A DNA stretch of 64,000 nt. Source: Streptomyces sp. ITFR-21. GTDB taxonomy: Bacteria; Actinomycetota; Actinomycetes; Streptomycetales; Streptomycetaceae. Below are positions 48,974 through 56,222 of this stretch, piece by piece (the first letter of the stretch is position 1; each line of letters starts with the position of its first letter). The DNA is taken from NCBI RefSeq assembly GCF_031844685.1, contig NZ_CP134605.1, positions 4,523,001 to 4,587,000 on the forward strand, read 5' to 3'. The position numbers and the translations under genes were made by a program. The notes below the pieces were generated by a model, which was given only the letters and a program-made list of their open reading frames with translations, was not told the origin of the DNA and did not search any database.

Positions 48974-49812
48974 CCCCACAGCCCGGGGTAGGTGGGGGAC
49001 GGCACGCCCGACTCGTCCTCGTACTCCTCGCCGTCGATGGGCGGAAGCAGCCGCTGAGGCATGGAGTTGTCGTCGTACTCACGCTCGACGAAAATCGGTA
49101 CCAGGCGGTTCGTGGTCCGGGAGACCCGGCGTGCGGTGAACATCTCGATCCGGCCCAGGCCGACGTTGAGCTGCTGGGCGAGCTGGTTGTACCGGCCCTG
49201 GAGCCCGGAGCTGGCGTCACCGATGTGCTGCATGAGCTGCCGGTAGCGCTGGGTGCGCGGGACGAAGGTTCCCTCGGCCGTCGAGATGTCGATGTCCGTG
49301 GCGGCGTCGGTGGCTAGGGTCCACAAGCATTGGATTGCCGCCAGGTAGGCGACCAGCGGCTCCTCGACGGCCGGCAGATTATCCAGCGTGACCGGCTCGT
49401 GGTCGTAGCGGATGAAGCCGTGCGCATCCCGGTATCGGGTCGTCAGGCTGCGGCCGTAGGCGTGCTGTTGCATCGCGTCGCTGACGTACGTCTCCAGGTC
49501 CGCGTCGCTGAAGAGTCCACCGGCCGTGCCCCGGACGATCAGCGTCTGGCCGTGGTGGAGAGGGGAGTAGACCGGGTTGATCAGGATGATGCGGCCCTCG
49601 TTGGGATCGAGGACGTAGTCGCTGTCCGCGATCAAGTCGACCGTGGCCGGCGGGGAGACAGTGCTGATCTTCGCCGTGACCTCGTTGAGCCCGGTCTCGG
49701 AAAGGTCGTAGGACGCCAGCTCTTCGGCGCCCAGGAACGTGTCGAGAAAGGGGCTCTCGAAGTCGCCGATCTCGTTCCGGATGCGCCGGATGATCCCCGC
49801 CGTGTCGGCCAT
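48970..49812 (-). CDS. neck/connector protein, unknown family
   Basis: 280 residues (ATG at 49812). Early part is helical (IIRRIRNEIGDFESPF) followed by strands PPATVDLIADSDYVLDPNEGRIILIN; later LTTRYRDAHGFIRYDHEPVTLDNL, a helix-rich IQCLWTLATDAATDID and Pro-rich end. Position between capsid and tail genes suggests an adaptor for the portal. An upstream in-frame extension to 50220 is rejected because it overlaps the neighbour. Confidence 0.55.
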   Translation of the reverse strand: MADTAGIIRRIRNEIGDFESPFLDTFLGAEELASYDLSETGLNEVTAKISTVSPPATVDLIADSDYVLDPNEGRIILINPVYSPLHHGQTLIVRGTAGGLFSDADLETYVSDAMQQHAYGRSLTTRYRDAHGFIRYDHEPVTLDNLPAVEEPLVAYLAAIQCLWTLATDAATDIDISTAEGTFVPRTQRYRQLMQHIGDASSGLQGRYNQLAQQLNVGLGRIEMFTARRVSRTTNRLVPIFVEREYDDNSMPQRLLPPIDGEEYEDESGVPSPTYPGLWG

Positions 49813-49814
49813 GG

Positions 49815-50306
49815 TCAGCTCACCGCCAGCGTCATCGACAGAGATCCGGCCGCGAGCTGGAGGGCTTGGTTCTGGGAGGTGGTGATGGGTGTGGCGAGGT
49901 TCCAGGCCATCAGGCACAGCCCGCTGGGCTGGCCGGCCGAGCTGGTCATTCGGGTCACCAGCGCCGCGCCGGTCACCGGGGCCGCGAGCCCGGTGGGGTC
50001 GGAGAAAGGACCGAACTGCACCAGGTCCGACGTCGTCGCCGTCCGGTTGCCGGTCGCCGCAGCCGACCACGGAATGGGCTGCCGGGCATACCCGGTGCCG
50101 GCCGCTTCGATGCCGAGCAGGGTGGCCATGTCCGTCTGGGTGTCGGTGACGGCCTGCGTCAGGAGCATCAGGTAGGTGGCCTTCGGCAGAGGATCTCCGG
50201 CCTGCGTCTTGGCCAGCCACTCCGCTTCCAGCGCCGTCGACCGGCCGGCGAGATGGTCCAGGGCGGAGATAGCCCCTTGCGCAGCGATAAATCCCGAGGC
50301 GGCCAT
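49815..50306 (-). CDS. hypothetical head/neck protein
   Basis: 163 residues, Ala/Thr/Leu-rich, starting MAASGFIAAQGAISALDHLAG, with a C-terminal beta region ALQLAAGSLSMTLAVS. The start shares a base with the preceding stop (TGATG). Possibly a small connector. No family recognised. Confidence 0.55.
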   Translation of the reverse strand: MAASGFIAAQGAISALDHLAGRSTALEAEWLAKTQAGDPLPKATYLMLLTQAVTDTQTDMATLLGIEAAGTGYARQPIPWSAAATGNRTATTSDLVQFGPFSDPTGLAAPVTGAALVTRMTSSAGQPSGLCLMAWNLATPITTSQNQALQLAAGSLSMTLAVS

Positions 50307-50683
50307 CAGCCCGCCCCGCCCGCCTGCTGAGCCAGAAGGTCCGCGTACTCGGGCGGCTCCTCGCCCTCGGCGACCAACTCGACGAACTGGCTCATGGGGA
50401 AGGAGATGTGGTGGACCGCGAGCCGCCCCGGCAGAGCGCTGTCCAGCCACATGCACAGCACCGATTCCTCGGAGCTGTAGCCGACGCCGTAGGTCGCTGG
50501 CTCGACGACCTCCAGGACGTAGAGCTGCCGAGGATTGTCGCGATGCTCGGCGCCGGACGGACTGACGTAGTGGAAACTCTTCGTCAGCATTCCGACTCCG
50601 TCGCCGTGGTCGGAAAGCAGGCAGTACCACGCTCCTTTCTCAGGGGAGGTACCGGTTTCCTTGAGACTGCTGGGCGCCGCCAT
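50306..50683 (-). CDS. hypothetical head-completion protein
   Basis: 125 residues (ATG at 50683), beta-rich (AWYCLLSDHGDGVGMLTKSFHYVSPSGA; YVLEVVEPATYGVGYSSEESVLCMWL) with an acidic C-terminus. Its place after the capsid-proximal gene fits a head completion or decoration protein. Unknown family. Confidence 0.55.
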   Translation of the reverse strand: MAAPSSLKETGTSPEKGAWYCLLSDHGDGVGMLTKSFHYVSPSGAEHRDNPRQLYVLEVVEPATYGVGYSSEESVLCMWLDSALPGRLAVHHISFPMSQFVELVAEGEEPPEYADLLAQQAGGAG

Positions 50684-50702
50684 CAGGAGCACTCCTCTTC
50701 CG

Positions 50703-51089
50703 TCAGAGCCACTGCCACACGTAGCCGAGCCGGTCCAGGTGCTGCGCCACGTGCAGTGGCACTGTGTACACCTGGCCCTCCTTGAAATCGAAGTCCGTTC
50801 CCTGTCCGATCGTGACCTTTTCGAGGTCGCAGGCAATTCGGATATTCACGGTCGTTGGAGGAATATCTACAGGGCCCTCCTCCGCGGCCTCCTCAGAGAC
50901 GGTCTGGATTGTGCGGCCCTTCTCGTCGAGGGCAATCGGCTCGTCGAGGCCAGCCTTCTGCTGCGCCTGGAACATGGCGATCTCGTCCTTGCGCTTCGCC
51001 AGCTCCTCAGCGTGCAGTTCGGCCAGAATTGTCTTCTGGTTCCCGGTGTGGTCACGGGGGTTTCGCTTCGTGCGCGGATTTGTGGGCAC
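50703..51089 (-). CDS. capsid-proximal hypothetical protein
   Basis: About 128 residues from a GTG at 51089 (AGGAG 7 bases upstream; an ATG two codons earlier is too close to it). N-terminal half basic and helical (LHAEELAKRKDEIAMFQAQQ), C-terminal half beta-rich: TVNIRIACDLEKVTIGQGTDFDFKEGQVYTVPLHVAQHLDRLGYVW. The latter is a pattern I associate with small proteins next to major capsid genes in actinophages, of unknown role. Confidence 0.65.
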   Translation of the reverse strand: MPTNPRTKRNPRDHTGNQKTILAELHAEELAKRKDEIAMFQAQQKAGLDEPIALDEKGRTIQTVSEEAAEEGPVDIPPTTVNIRIACDLEKVTIGQGTDFDFKEGQVYTVPLHVAQHLDRLGYVWQWL

Positions 51090-51167
51090 GATCATTCTCC
51101 TAGCGAATCGAGTACTGAGTTCGGGACGGCGACGGACGTGATGCCACCGCCCCCTTACGCGAGTGGA

Positions 51168-52310
51168 TCAGTTCGTGGCGCACTGGACGACGGCGTAGTC
51201 CGTGATGAGTCCGAGTCCCCAAATCGAGTACCAGGCCAGTGCGTGCTCACGGCCGAAGTCCAGAACACCGCCGTCGCGCAGCTCCACCGGCAGAGAGATT
51301 GCGTGGCCAGCCGCGTTGTCCCCGATGACCAGGGCACGGTAGATGGGATTCGACGGGGCGTTCGGATTCGACGGCTGGGCATTCACGGCCGGAATGGCGG
51401 GCGTTGATCCGGATGCGCTCCGGGCGGGCTGACCGCCCCAGCTCTGGGCGGTTCCCTGCGGGATGTTCGTCCCGAGCTGCGGAGTCGCGGGCGGCGTGGT
51501 GTTGCCCTGGAATACCTGTGTGGTCTCCACGAAGACCACGTCATTGAGGCGCCCGATTTCCCCCAGCATGAAATTTCCGGGCGCCGCGTACTGGGTGACG
51601 TGGATGAATTCGGGGTCGTCACGCAGTCGCCGGGACTGATGAGGATGGATGAATGCCACGTACGTTTCGCCGAGACGTGGGACATTGCGGCTGCTGAGCG
51701 TCTCGACTGCGTCTTTCACGAGCGCAGCCGTGAAGTAGAAACCCCCGTTGGTGGTCAGGGTTGCTTCGGAATCCGCGAACATCCCCCGGTCGTAGGGAGA
51801 AAGCGGAGTGCGCGGTGCGCCGGCCGACCAGGTGGCCATCTTGTCGTATCCGTAGAGGACCGACGGGGCGCCGAGAAGGGTATCGCGGCACATGGAGTCG
51901 AGGTATGTCGCCATGTTGCGTCCGAGAAGACGGGCGCCGCTCGCCATGACGTCATCGAAAGACGCGTTGAGCAAAAGCTCCGTGACCGCGATGGCGAATC
52001 CGTGTTCCGCGACGGTGATGGTGATCTGCTCAGCGGAAAGCGCGTGCGTCTCCATGCGGACGCCTTCTACGAGCTGCTGGGCGCCGTCGAGGCTGCGGTA
52101 TCGCATGAACGATACGGAAAGGCCCGGAGCGGTCCCAAGCTCTGTTTTCTTCACAAAAAACTGTTCGAAGCGAAGCACCGGCATCGCCTGAAACAGAATT
52201 TCCTTCGACCAGACATGCTGAATTGCTGGTGTGAGCATGCTGGAGTTCGCCGCCTGATAGGCGGTCGGGGTGGGGGAGAGAACCGGAGTTCCCGTGATTC
52301 CGCTTGCCAC
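51168..52310 (-). CDS. major capsid protein (N4-gp56/HK97-fold type)
   Basis: 380 residues. LSAEQITITVAEHGFAIAVTELLLNASFDDVMASGARLLG is the N4-gp56-family signature; it follows VRFEQFFVKKTELG-like N-terminal strands and precedes a peripheral domain (NGGFYFTAALVKDAVETLSS, YVAFIHPHQSRRLRDDP). It would self-assemble as the icosahedral head. GTG start, GAGAGG 6 bases upstream. It follows scaffold, and the 29-nt motif lies 27 bases before the start. Confidence 0.9.
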   Translation of the reverse strand: MASGITGTPVLSPTPTAYQAANSSMLTPAIQHVWSKEILFQAMPVLRFEQFFVKKTELGTAPGLSVSFMRYRSLDGAQQLVEGVRMETHALSAEQITITVAEHGFAIAVTELLLNASFDDVMASGARLLGRNMATYLDSMCRDTLLGAPSVLYGYDKMATWSAGAPRTPLSPYDRGMFADSEATLTTNGGFYFTAALVKDAVETLSSRNVPRLGETYVAFIHPHQSRRLRDDPEFIHVTQYAAPGNFMLGEIGRLNDVVFVETTQVFQGNTTPPATPQLGTNIPQGTAQSWGGQPARSASGSTPAIPAVNAQPSNPNAPSNPIYRALVIGDNAAGHAISLPVELRDGGVLDFGREHALAWYSIWGLGLITDYAVVQCATN

Positions 52311-52336
52311 GATGTACCTCTCATCCCGTCAGGGCC

Positions 52337-52365
52337 CCGCCGAGATGAGTGGGAATGAGAGGCGG
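52337..52365 (-). repeat. 29-nt stem-loop motif, copy B, upstream of the major capsid gene
   Basis: Transcribed strand: CCGCC, TCTCATTCCCACTCATCTC (19 bases), GGCGG. It lies 27 bases before the capsid GTG. CCTCTCATTCCC can also pair with GGGATGAGAGG, the capsid ribosome site. It differs from copy A at only two positions of 29, while the flanks do not match. Confidence 0.8.
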
Positions 52366-52392
52366 TCTGTCTGGTTTTCTTGGTGGTCGCGG

Positions 52393-53220
52393 TCAGTCGA
52401 ACATGCCGCGATTGTTGCTCTGGTTGGCCGCTGCTCCGAGAAGCTGCGACCGGTACTTCGCGAATTCGCTCATCGGCATGTTCTTGATGTCCTCGGCCGA
52501 AAGAGTCCGCGTGCCGGCCTCACCATCGGTGGGACCGTTGCCGGTGTAGCCAGTGGCGGCCACGCCCCGCATCTGCGACCGGGCGGCCTCCTGTGCCGAC
52601 TGGACCGACTGGAAGATCTGGGAGGTCTTGTTCTTGAGCAGCTCGATCGACGCGTCCACCTCCTCCTGCGAGTTGCCGGCGATGAGGTCGACGAGTTCGG
52701 GAGCGATGTGGTCGCGTTCGGCGCCCGCCCGCTCCTGAATGTAGGCACGGAGAGCGTTGTACTCCGACTCCTTCGCGAGGGCCGCCCGCTCCTGCTCGCG
52801 CTCCTTCTGGAGTTCCGCGAACTTGCGCTCCCACTCTGAAGACCGCTCCTCCAGAAGGCGCTTCGCACTCATCTCGGATTCGGCCTTGGTCTTGGCCGCG
52901 TCCTGTTCGGCCTGCTGGCGCTGGGCCTCTTCGGCTTCCCGGGCCTGGCGGTCCTCGCGGAGCCGCTTCAGCTCCGCCTCCAGGGCCTCGCTGCGCTCGT
53001 CGACCTTGGTCAGGCGCGAGTACAGCTTGTCCTTCTCCTCCTGGCGGACGCGCTCCAGGTCGGCTGCTGTGAAGCGGGTTTCCTGCCCGGCGGACTGCGG
53101 CTTGGCCGGCTCCTGGACGGTAACCGTCCCCTCGGGGGTGACGGCGGTACCTGTCGCGGGGCCGCCCGGCGTGCCGGGGGTCGTCTCCTGCGGACCGTTG
53201 GGTGCGGGGTTTGGTGCCAC
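52393..53220 (-). CDS. capsid scaffold protein
   Basis: 275 residues. Almost the whole middle (about 40-190) is a charged coiled coil (RFTAADLERVRQEEKDKLYSRLTKVDERSEALEAELKRL, KFAELQKEREQERAALAKE), with a disordered Pro/Thr-rich start and a C-terminal end FAKYRSQLLGAA. Scaffolds of this form guide capsid assembly and are removed. GTG start with TGGAGTGAACCACC upstream. Between portal and capsid as expected. Confidence 0.85.
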   Translation of the reverse strand: MAPNPAPNGPQETTPGTPGGPATGTAVTPEGTVTVQEPAKPQSAGQETRFTAADLERVRQEEKDKLYSRLTKVDERSEALEAELKRLREDRQAREAEEAQRQQAEQDAAKTKAESEMSAKRLLEERSSEWERKFAELQKEREQERAALAKESEYNALRAYIQERAGAERDHIAPELVDLIAGNSQEEVDASIELLKNKTSQIFQSVQSAQEAARSQMRGVAATGYTGNGPTDGEAGTRTLSAEDIKNMPMSEFAKYRSQLLGAAANQSNNRGMFD

Positions 53221-53245
53221 GGTGGTTCACTCCAGGCTGGTGAAG

Positions 53246-53274
53246 CCGCCTGAACGAGTAGGAATGATTGGCGG
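53246..53274 (-). repeat. 29-nt stem-loop motif, copy C, upstream of the scaffold gene
   Basis: Transcribed strand: CCGCC, AATCATTCCTACTCGTTCA (19 bases), GGCGG. It lies 26 bases before the scaffold GTG. More diverged than copies A and B in the loop but with identical stem, total length and TC(A/G)TTCC core; the downstream TGAAC can pair with its GTTCA. Confidence 0.65.
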
Positions 53275-53279
53275 GCAGT

Positions 53280-54485
53280 TCAGTCGTTTTCCGGGTTCCG
53301 TCGCTGGGCCAATTTGGTGCCCTTCGACAGCGTCACGAGTTCACTCAAAACCGATTCGGTGTCCTTGCCTTGACCCACTCCCGGTACTCCGGGAAGCGGG
53401 CCAGCGCTTGTCGCTCCTGCGTTTCCGGACCCCGAGGAGCCAGAAGCGGCAGGTGCAGGAGGCGGGCTTTCCACACCTTCCGGCGGCAATCCCGTCTTGC
53501 GCAAGATAGCTGAGGCGATTTGCGCCTTGATATATTCGAGCGCGCCGTCTTCCTTAGCCTCGGTCAGCCGCTCGTCGAAGATCTCCTGCATCTTTTCGCC
53601 GGGGAAGGTCTCCCCGAGGTCTCGTAGTGCACCGCGCTTCGATTCCAGACCCAATGCGAGCTTGGCTTGGACCTCATTGAGCTTGACCAGAACATCGACT
53701 GGGAGCGGAGGCGGCCAGTCGACTGTGGTGTTGTAGACCCCGAGGTCGCGGGGGTCGATCACGAGCGGCTGGTCGTCGGACACGCGGATGCCCTGGGTGT
53801 TCGGGTCGTAGACACGGCACTCGGGCTCGTACAGGAAGAGAGTGCGCAGGACGAGTTCGTTAATACGGCGCAGCCCGTGGGTGTAATTCGTCTGCTTGAG
53901 GCTGTAGCGCTGCATAAGCGGGAAGAACTGAATACTCAGGGCCACCCCGCTCGTGTTCGAGATCGCCTGGGCCTGGCCGAGTGCGGTCTCGGGAACACCA
54001 GTCAACTCGTGCATGGCCCGCTTGATCAGCTCCAGGTAAGCGAGAGGGCCGTTCAGGTCGACCCCGTTTTCCAGGTTGAAAACGTTCGCGTCCTTGGGCA
54101 ACCCACCCCAAATTTTGCGGGCACCCTTTTCCAGATGGCTTGCCTTCGCACCGGTGATGATGGTGACGGGAGCCGCGTGGTAGTTGACGATGTCGCTGAT
54201 CTCCGTGCACTTCTCGTTGTACTCACGATTCAGCGGGATCAGGTCAACGATGTCTGAGAGGCCCCACGGCGAACCGGATATCTCGATGTTCCTGATATGC
54301 ACGATGGGGATGGTGCCGAGCGGATTCTCCCTGGCGTCGAGAAGCTCGTCGTTTACGTACTCCTCGATGTATTCATCCGTGATGATCTCGGTGTACGTGT
54401 AGACGGCGCGCGTGCCCTCCAGGGAAGTACCCCAAAACTTGTATTTGATCTTAAACCGGAGGAGTCGATAATCGGTCCCGGTCAT
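53280..54485 (-). CDS. portal protein, C-terminal part (third frame)
   Basis: 401 residues if started at the ATG at 54485, which lacks a ribosome site. RFKIKYKFWGTSLEG, YTYTEIITDEYIEEYVNDELL, GSPWGLSDIVDLIPLNREYNEKCTEISDIVNYHAAPVTI, and MHELTGVPETALGQAQAISNTSGVALSIQFFPLM are core portal motifs. It begins in mid-fold, so it must be joined to the 54451-54894 frame. A +1 shift at CGA-T-TAT (54474-54468) joins them in a sensible way. The C-terminus is Pro/Ser-rich and probably disordered. Confidence 0.85.
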   Translation of the reverse strand: MTGTDYRLLRFKIKYKFWGTSLEGTRAVYTYTEIITDEYIEEYVNDELLDARENPLGTIPIVHIRNIEISGSPWGLSDIVDLIPLNREYNEKCTEISDIVNYHAAPVTIITGAKASHLEKGARKIWGGLPKDANVFNLENGVDLNGPLAYLELIKRAMHELTGVPETALGQAQAISNTSGVALSIQFFPLMQRYSLKQTNYTHGLRRINELVLRTLFLYEPECRVYDPNTQGIRVSDDQPLVIDPRDLGVYNTTVDWPPPLPVDVLVKLNEVQAKLALGLESKRGALRDLGETFPGEKMQEIFDERLTEAKEDGALEYIKAQIASAILRKTGLPPEGVESPPPAPAASGSSGSGNAGATSAGPLPGVPGVGQGKDTESVLSELVTLSKGTKLAQRRNPEND

Positions 54486-54894
54486 GTGGGTGATATTCCG
54501 GAAAACACTGTGCAGCGTTTAGCGGAAGAATCCTCACGCGACCGGGATGCTCGTTTCCTGCCGAGTCGTACCAAGCGGGTTCGTATGCGACTTTGACGAA
54601 GCAGTCTCCTGCGACGGAGCCGTTCTCCCCCATCTGCCAGAGCGTGGACTTCTTGTCGTTGTCCACGGTCCATACCCGGTCCAGCAGGGCCGGGACGATG
54701 TGCTCGTAACGCTTCTCCGACTGGAAGTGGACGCCCCTGCCGAAGGTGAAGTTCGTGATGTACCGGCTCAACGCGCCCGTGTAGTTGATAGTGATGTTGG
54801 GCTCGCCGGCTTCGCGCTTGTACGCCCAGTGGTAGCCGAGGTACCAAGCCCAGTGATTCGAGTACCGCGTCAAGCGGGGGCCGTGGACGTCATA
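54451..54894 (-). CDS. portal protein, middle part (second frame)
   Basis: About 141 residues of portal (YDVHGPRLTRYSNHWAWYLGYHWAYKREAG, YITNFTFGRGVHFQSEKRYEH, WTVDNDKKSTLWQMGENGSVAGDCFVKVAYEPAWYD, VRILPLNAAQCFPEYHPHD) before it runs into a different frame. No start codon with a ribosome site exists in this frame; the well-placed ATG at 55000 is in another frame. Together with the neighbours it makes a roughly 572-residue portal of normal size. Confidence 0.8.
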   Translation of the reverse strand, partial: YDVHGPRLTRYSNHWAWYLGYHWAYKREAGEPNITINYTGALSRYITNFTFGRGVHFQSEKRYEHIVPALLDRVWTVDNDKKSTLWQMGENGSVAGDCFVKVAYEPAWYDSAGNEHPGRVRILPLNAAQCFPEYHPHDRDRLSTPPV

Positions 54895-55000
54895 ATTCGA
54901 ACTCCTCGTCCGCCAACTCGACGAGGCCGAGCGGAGAGACACTGATGGAGAGGTCGCTGGCTGCGGCTCGCATGCTGGGGGATGCAAAGGCGATCGACAT
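54890..55000 (-). CDS. portal protein, N-terminal part (first frame)
   Basis: 36 codons from an ATG with an ideal ribosome site (AAAGGAGGTGAT, 8-base spacer): MSIAFASPSMRAAASDLSIS...LADEEFEL, then TGA. The sequence fits the N-terminus of phage portals. Skipping one T at GAA-T-TAT (54898-54892) continues it into the middle frame as EY-DVHGPR. It would otherwise be a 36-residue orphan, although its ribosome site is the best in the head operon. Confidence 0.7.
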   Translation of the reverse strand: MSIAFASPSMRAAASDLSISVSPLGLVELADEEFEL

Positions 55001-55051
55001 GGGCATCACCTCCTTTCCGAATGTGCGATGGACGCTCTGCGTTGTCCGGGA

Positions 55052-55759
55052 TCAGATAAGTGCCAGTTGAGGCACCGTGGGCCCGGTCCAGGGCAGAGCC
55101 ATCAGGTACATGCGCGGACTGAGTTCCTGTGTCTGGATCGCCTTCGAGGACGCGGCGGCGCCGTAGATATCGAGGGAGATTCCGACCCGCACGCTCTTGC
55201 CAGCCTCGACGGTCTCGATGAAATGGAGGTGCATGGTCTGGTCGGTTCCGTTGGCGATGAACTGATTGCGGTCCACGTAGGTGGTGGCGCCGTCGGCACG
55301 GAGCTGAATACGGGCGCGCACTGCGGCGGCGGTGGTGTCCGTCCAGCCGACCGAGATGGTGGAGTGCGCGATCAGAAGCCTTCGCTCCGTGAAGGTGGGC
55401 ACCTGGTACGAGTGGACGAGCGTCGGCGTCTTGACGTTGCCGGCCAGGGAGAAGAGGGCCGTCCGCGACGTCGCCACAGCCCACGGGGCGGCGCTGAGAG
55501 CCGTGATCTGCCCCTGCATCGTGGTGATCGCGGACTGCTGTGAGGACTGGGTGCTGTTCAGCGATCCAATGGAAGCCGACGCCTCGATCAGGGAGGGGCT
55601 GAGCGGCCCCGTGGGCGCCGTAGCCCCACCGATCACGTTCTTGAGAAGCGTGTCGATGGGGTCGGCGACAGCCGCCAGGTCCACCGGGATATCCGGCGTC
55701 TTGCCCTCGGTGGGAATGGGGATCTTCCCCCATGGCGTGCTCTGGCCGGGATTTGTCAT
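55052..55759 (-). CDS. hypothetical virion protein between terminase and portal
   Basis: 235 residues. Helical N-terminal third (DPIDTLLKNVIGG, LIEASASIGSLNSTQSSQQSAITTMQGQITAL, coiled-coil) and a beta-rich jelly-roll-like remainder (ERRLLIAHSTISVGWTDTTAAAVRARIQLRADG; IETVEAGKSVRVGISLDIYG). A trimeric head fibre or decoration protein fits. Unknown family. The start shares a base with the preceding stop. Confidence 0.6.
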   Translation of the reverse strand: MTNPGQSTPWGKIPIPTEGKTPDIPVDLAAVADPIDTLLKNVIGGATAPTGPLSPSLIEASASIGSLNSTQSSQQSAITTMQGQITALSAAPWAVATSRTALFSLAGNVKTPTLVHSYQVPTFTERRLLIAHSTISVGWTDTTAAAVRARIQLRADGATTYVDRNQFIANGTDQTMHLHFIETVEAGKSVRVGISLDIYGAAASSKAIQTQELSPRMYLMALPWTGPTVPQLALI

Positions 55760-56154
55760 CAGTCGACCCGAGCGTAATTCCGACGCTGGCTGTGGCCTTC
55801 GCCACGGTTCACCTGCGAGTAGGACTGGGCGGGCTCGGAAGCGCCCTGCGCCATTTCCTGGATGAAGGTCGGGGCCTCCGGCCAGCTCGCGGACCCGACG
55901 TGCGCACGCTCGCGCATCGTCTCCTCCGGCGACTTCTCGAAAACGTTCATGTTGTGATTCATTCGGCCGGCGGGGGTCTGGTACCCCTGCATGACTCCCT
56001 TGCCGAACTCGTTCGGGATATCCGTGTCGGTCGAAACCCCTTCCTGGAAACGGAGGGGGCCGCGCCGCGCGGTGTTCTCTGCGTGCTTCGTCTCGTAGAA
56101 GCGGTCTGCGGACTCCTGGAATGCGGGGTCCGGGGCAAGCGGGCTGTTCGCCAT
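55759..56154 (-). CDS. hypothetical protein next to the terminase
   Basis: 131 residues (ATG at 56154, GGGAGG upstream). Polar and disordered-looking, rich in Glu, Gln, Asn (YETKHAENTARRGPLRFQEGV, RMNHNMNVFEKSPEETMRERA). Position suggests a head or packaging accessory protein; no small terminase was otherwise found upstream. It does not show a helix-turn-helix. Confidence 0.55.
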   Translation of the reverse strand: MANSPLAPDPAFQESADRFYETKHAENTARRGPLRFQEGVSTDTDIPNEFGKGVMQGYQTPAGRMNHNMNVFEKSPEETMRERAHVGSASWPEAPTFIQEMAQGASEPAQSYSQVNRGEGHSQRRNYARVD

Positions 56155-56171
56155 GGTGTGCCTCCCGGCGA

Positions 56172-56183
56172 TGAGACGTCTCA
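56172..56183. promoter_or_regulatory. 12-bp palindrome upstream of the head operon gene
   Basis: TGAGACGTCTCA is a perfect palindrome 17 bases before the ATG at 56154, in the 68-base gap after the terminase. It overlaps the space just before the ribosome site, so an operator or RNA hairpin is possible. Single occurrence, low certainty. Confidence 0.35.
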
Positions 56184-56222
56184 CCAGGACGCTACGGGCG
56201 TGTTTTTGTGACCCGATAATTG

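Noticed and set aside
54870-55805. 311-codon leftward frame covering the portal start and the 55052-55759 gene
   Set aside because: Arg/His/Pro-rich shadow; the overlapping frames contain recognisable portal and virion protein sequence with ribosome sites.
56195-56216. CGGG...CCCG around GTGTTTTTGTG after the terminase as a terminator
   Set aside because: Only a 4-bp outer stem forms; the inner part does not pair.
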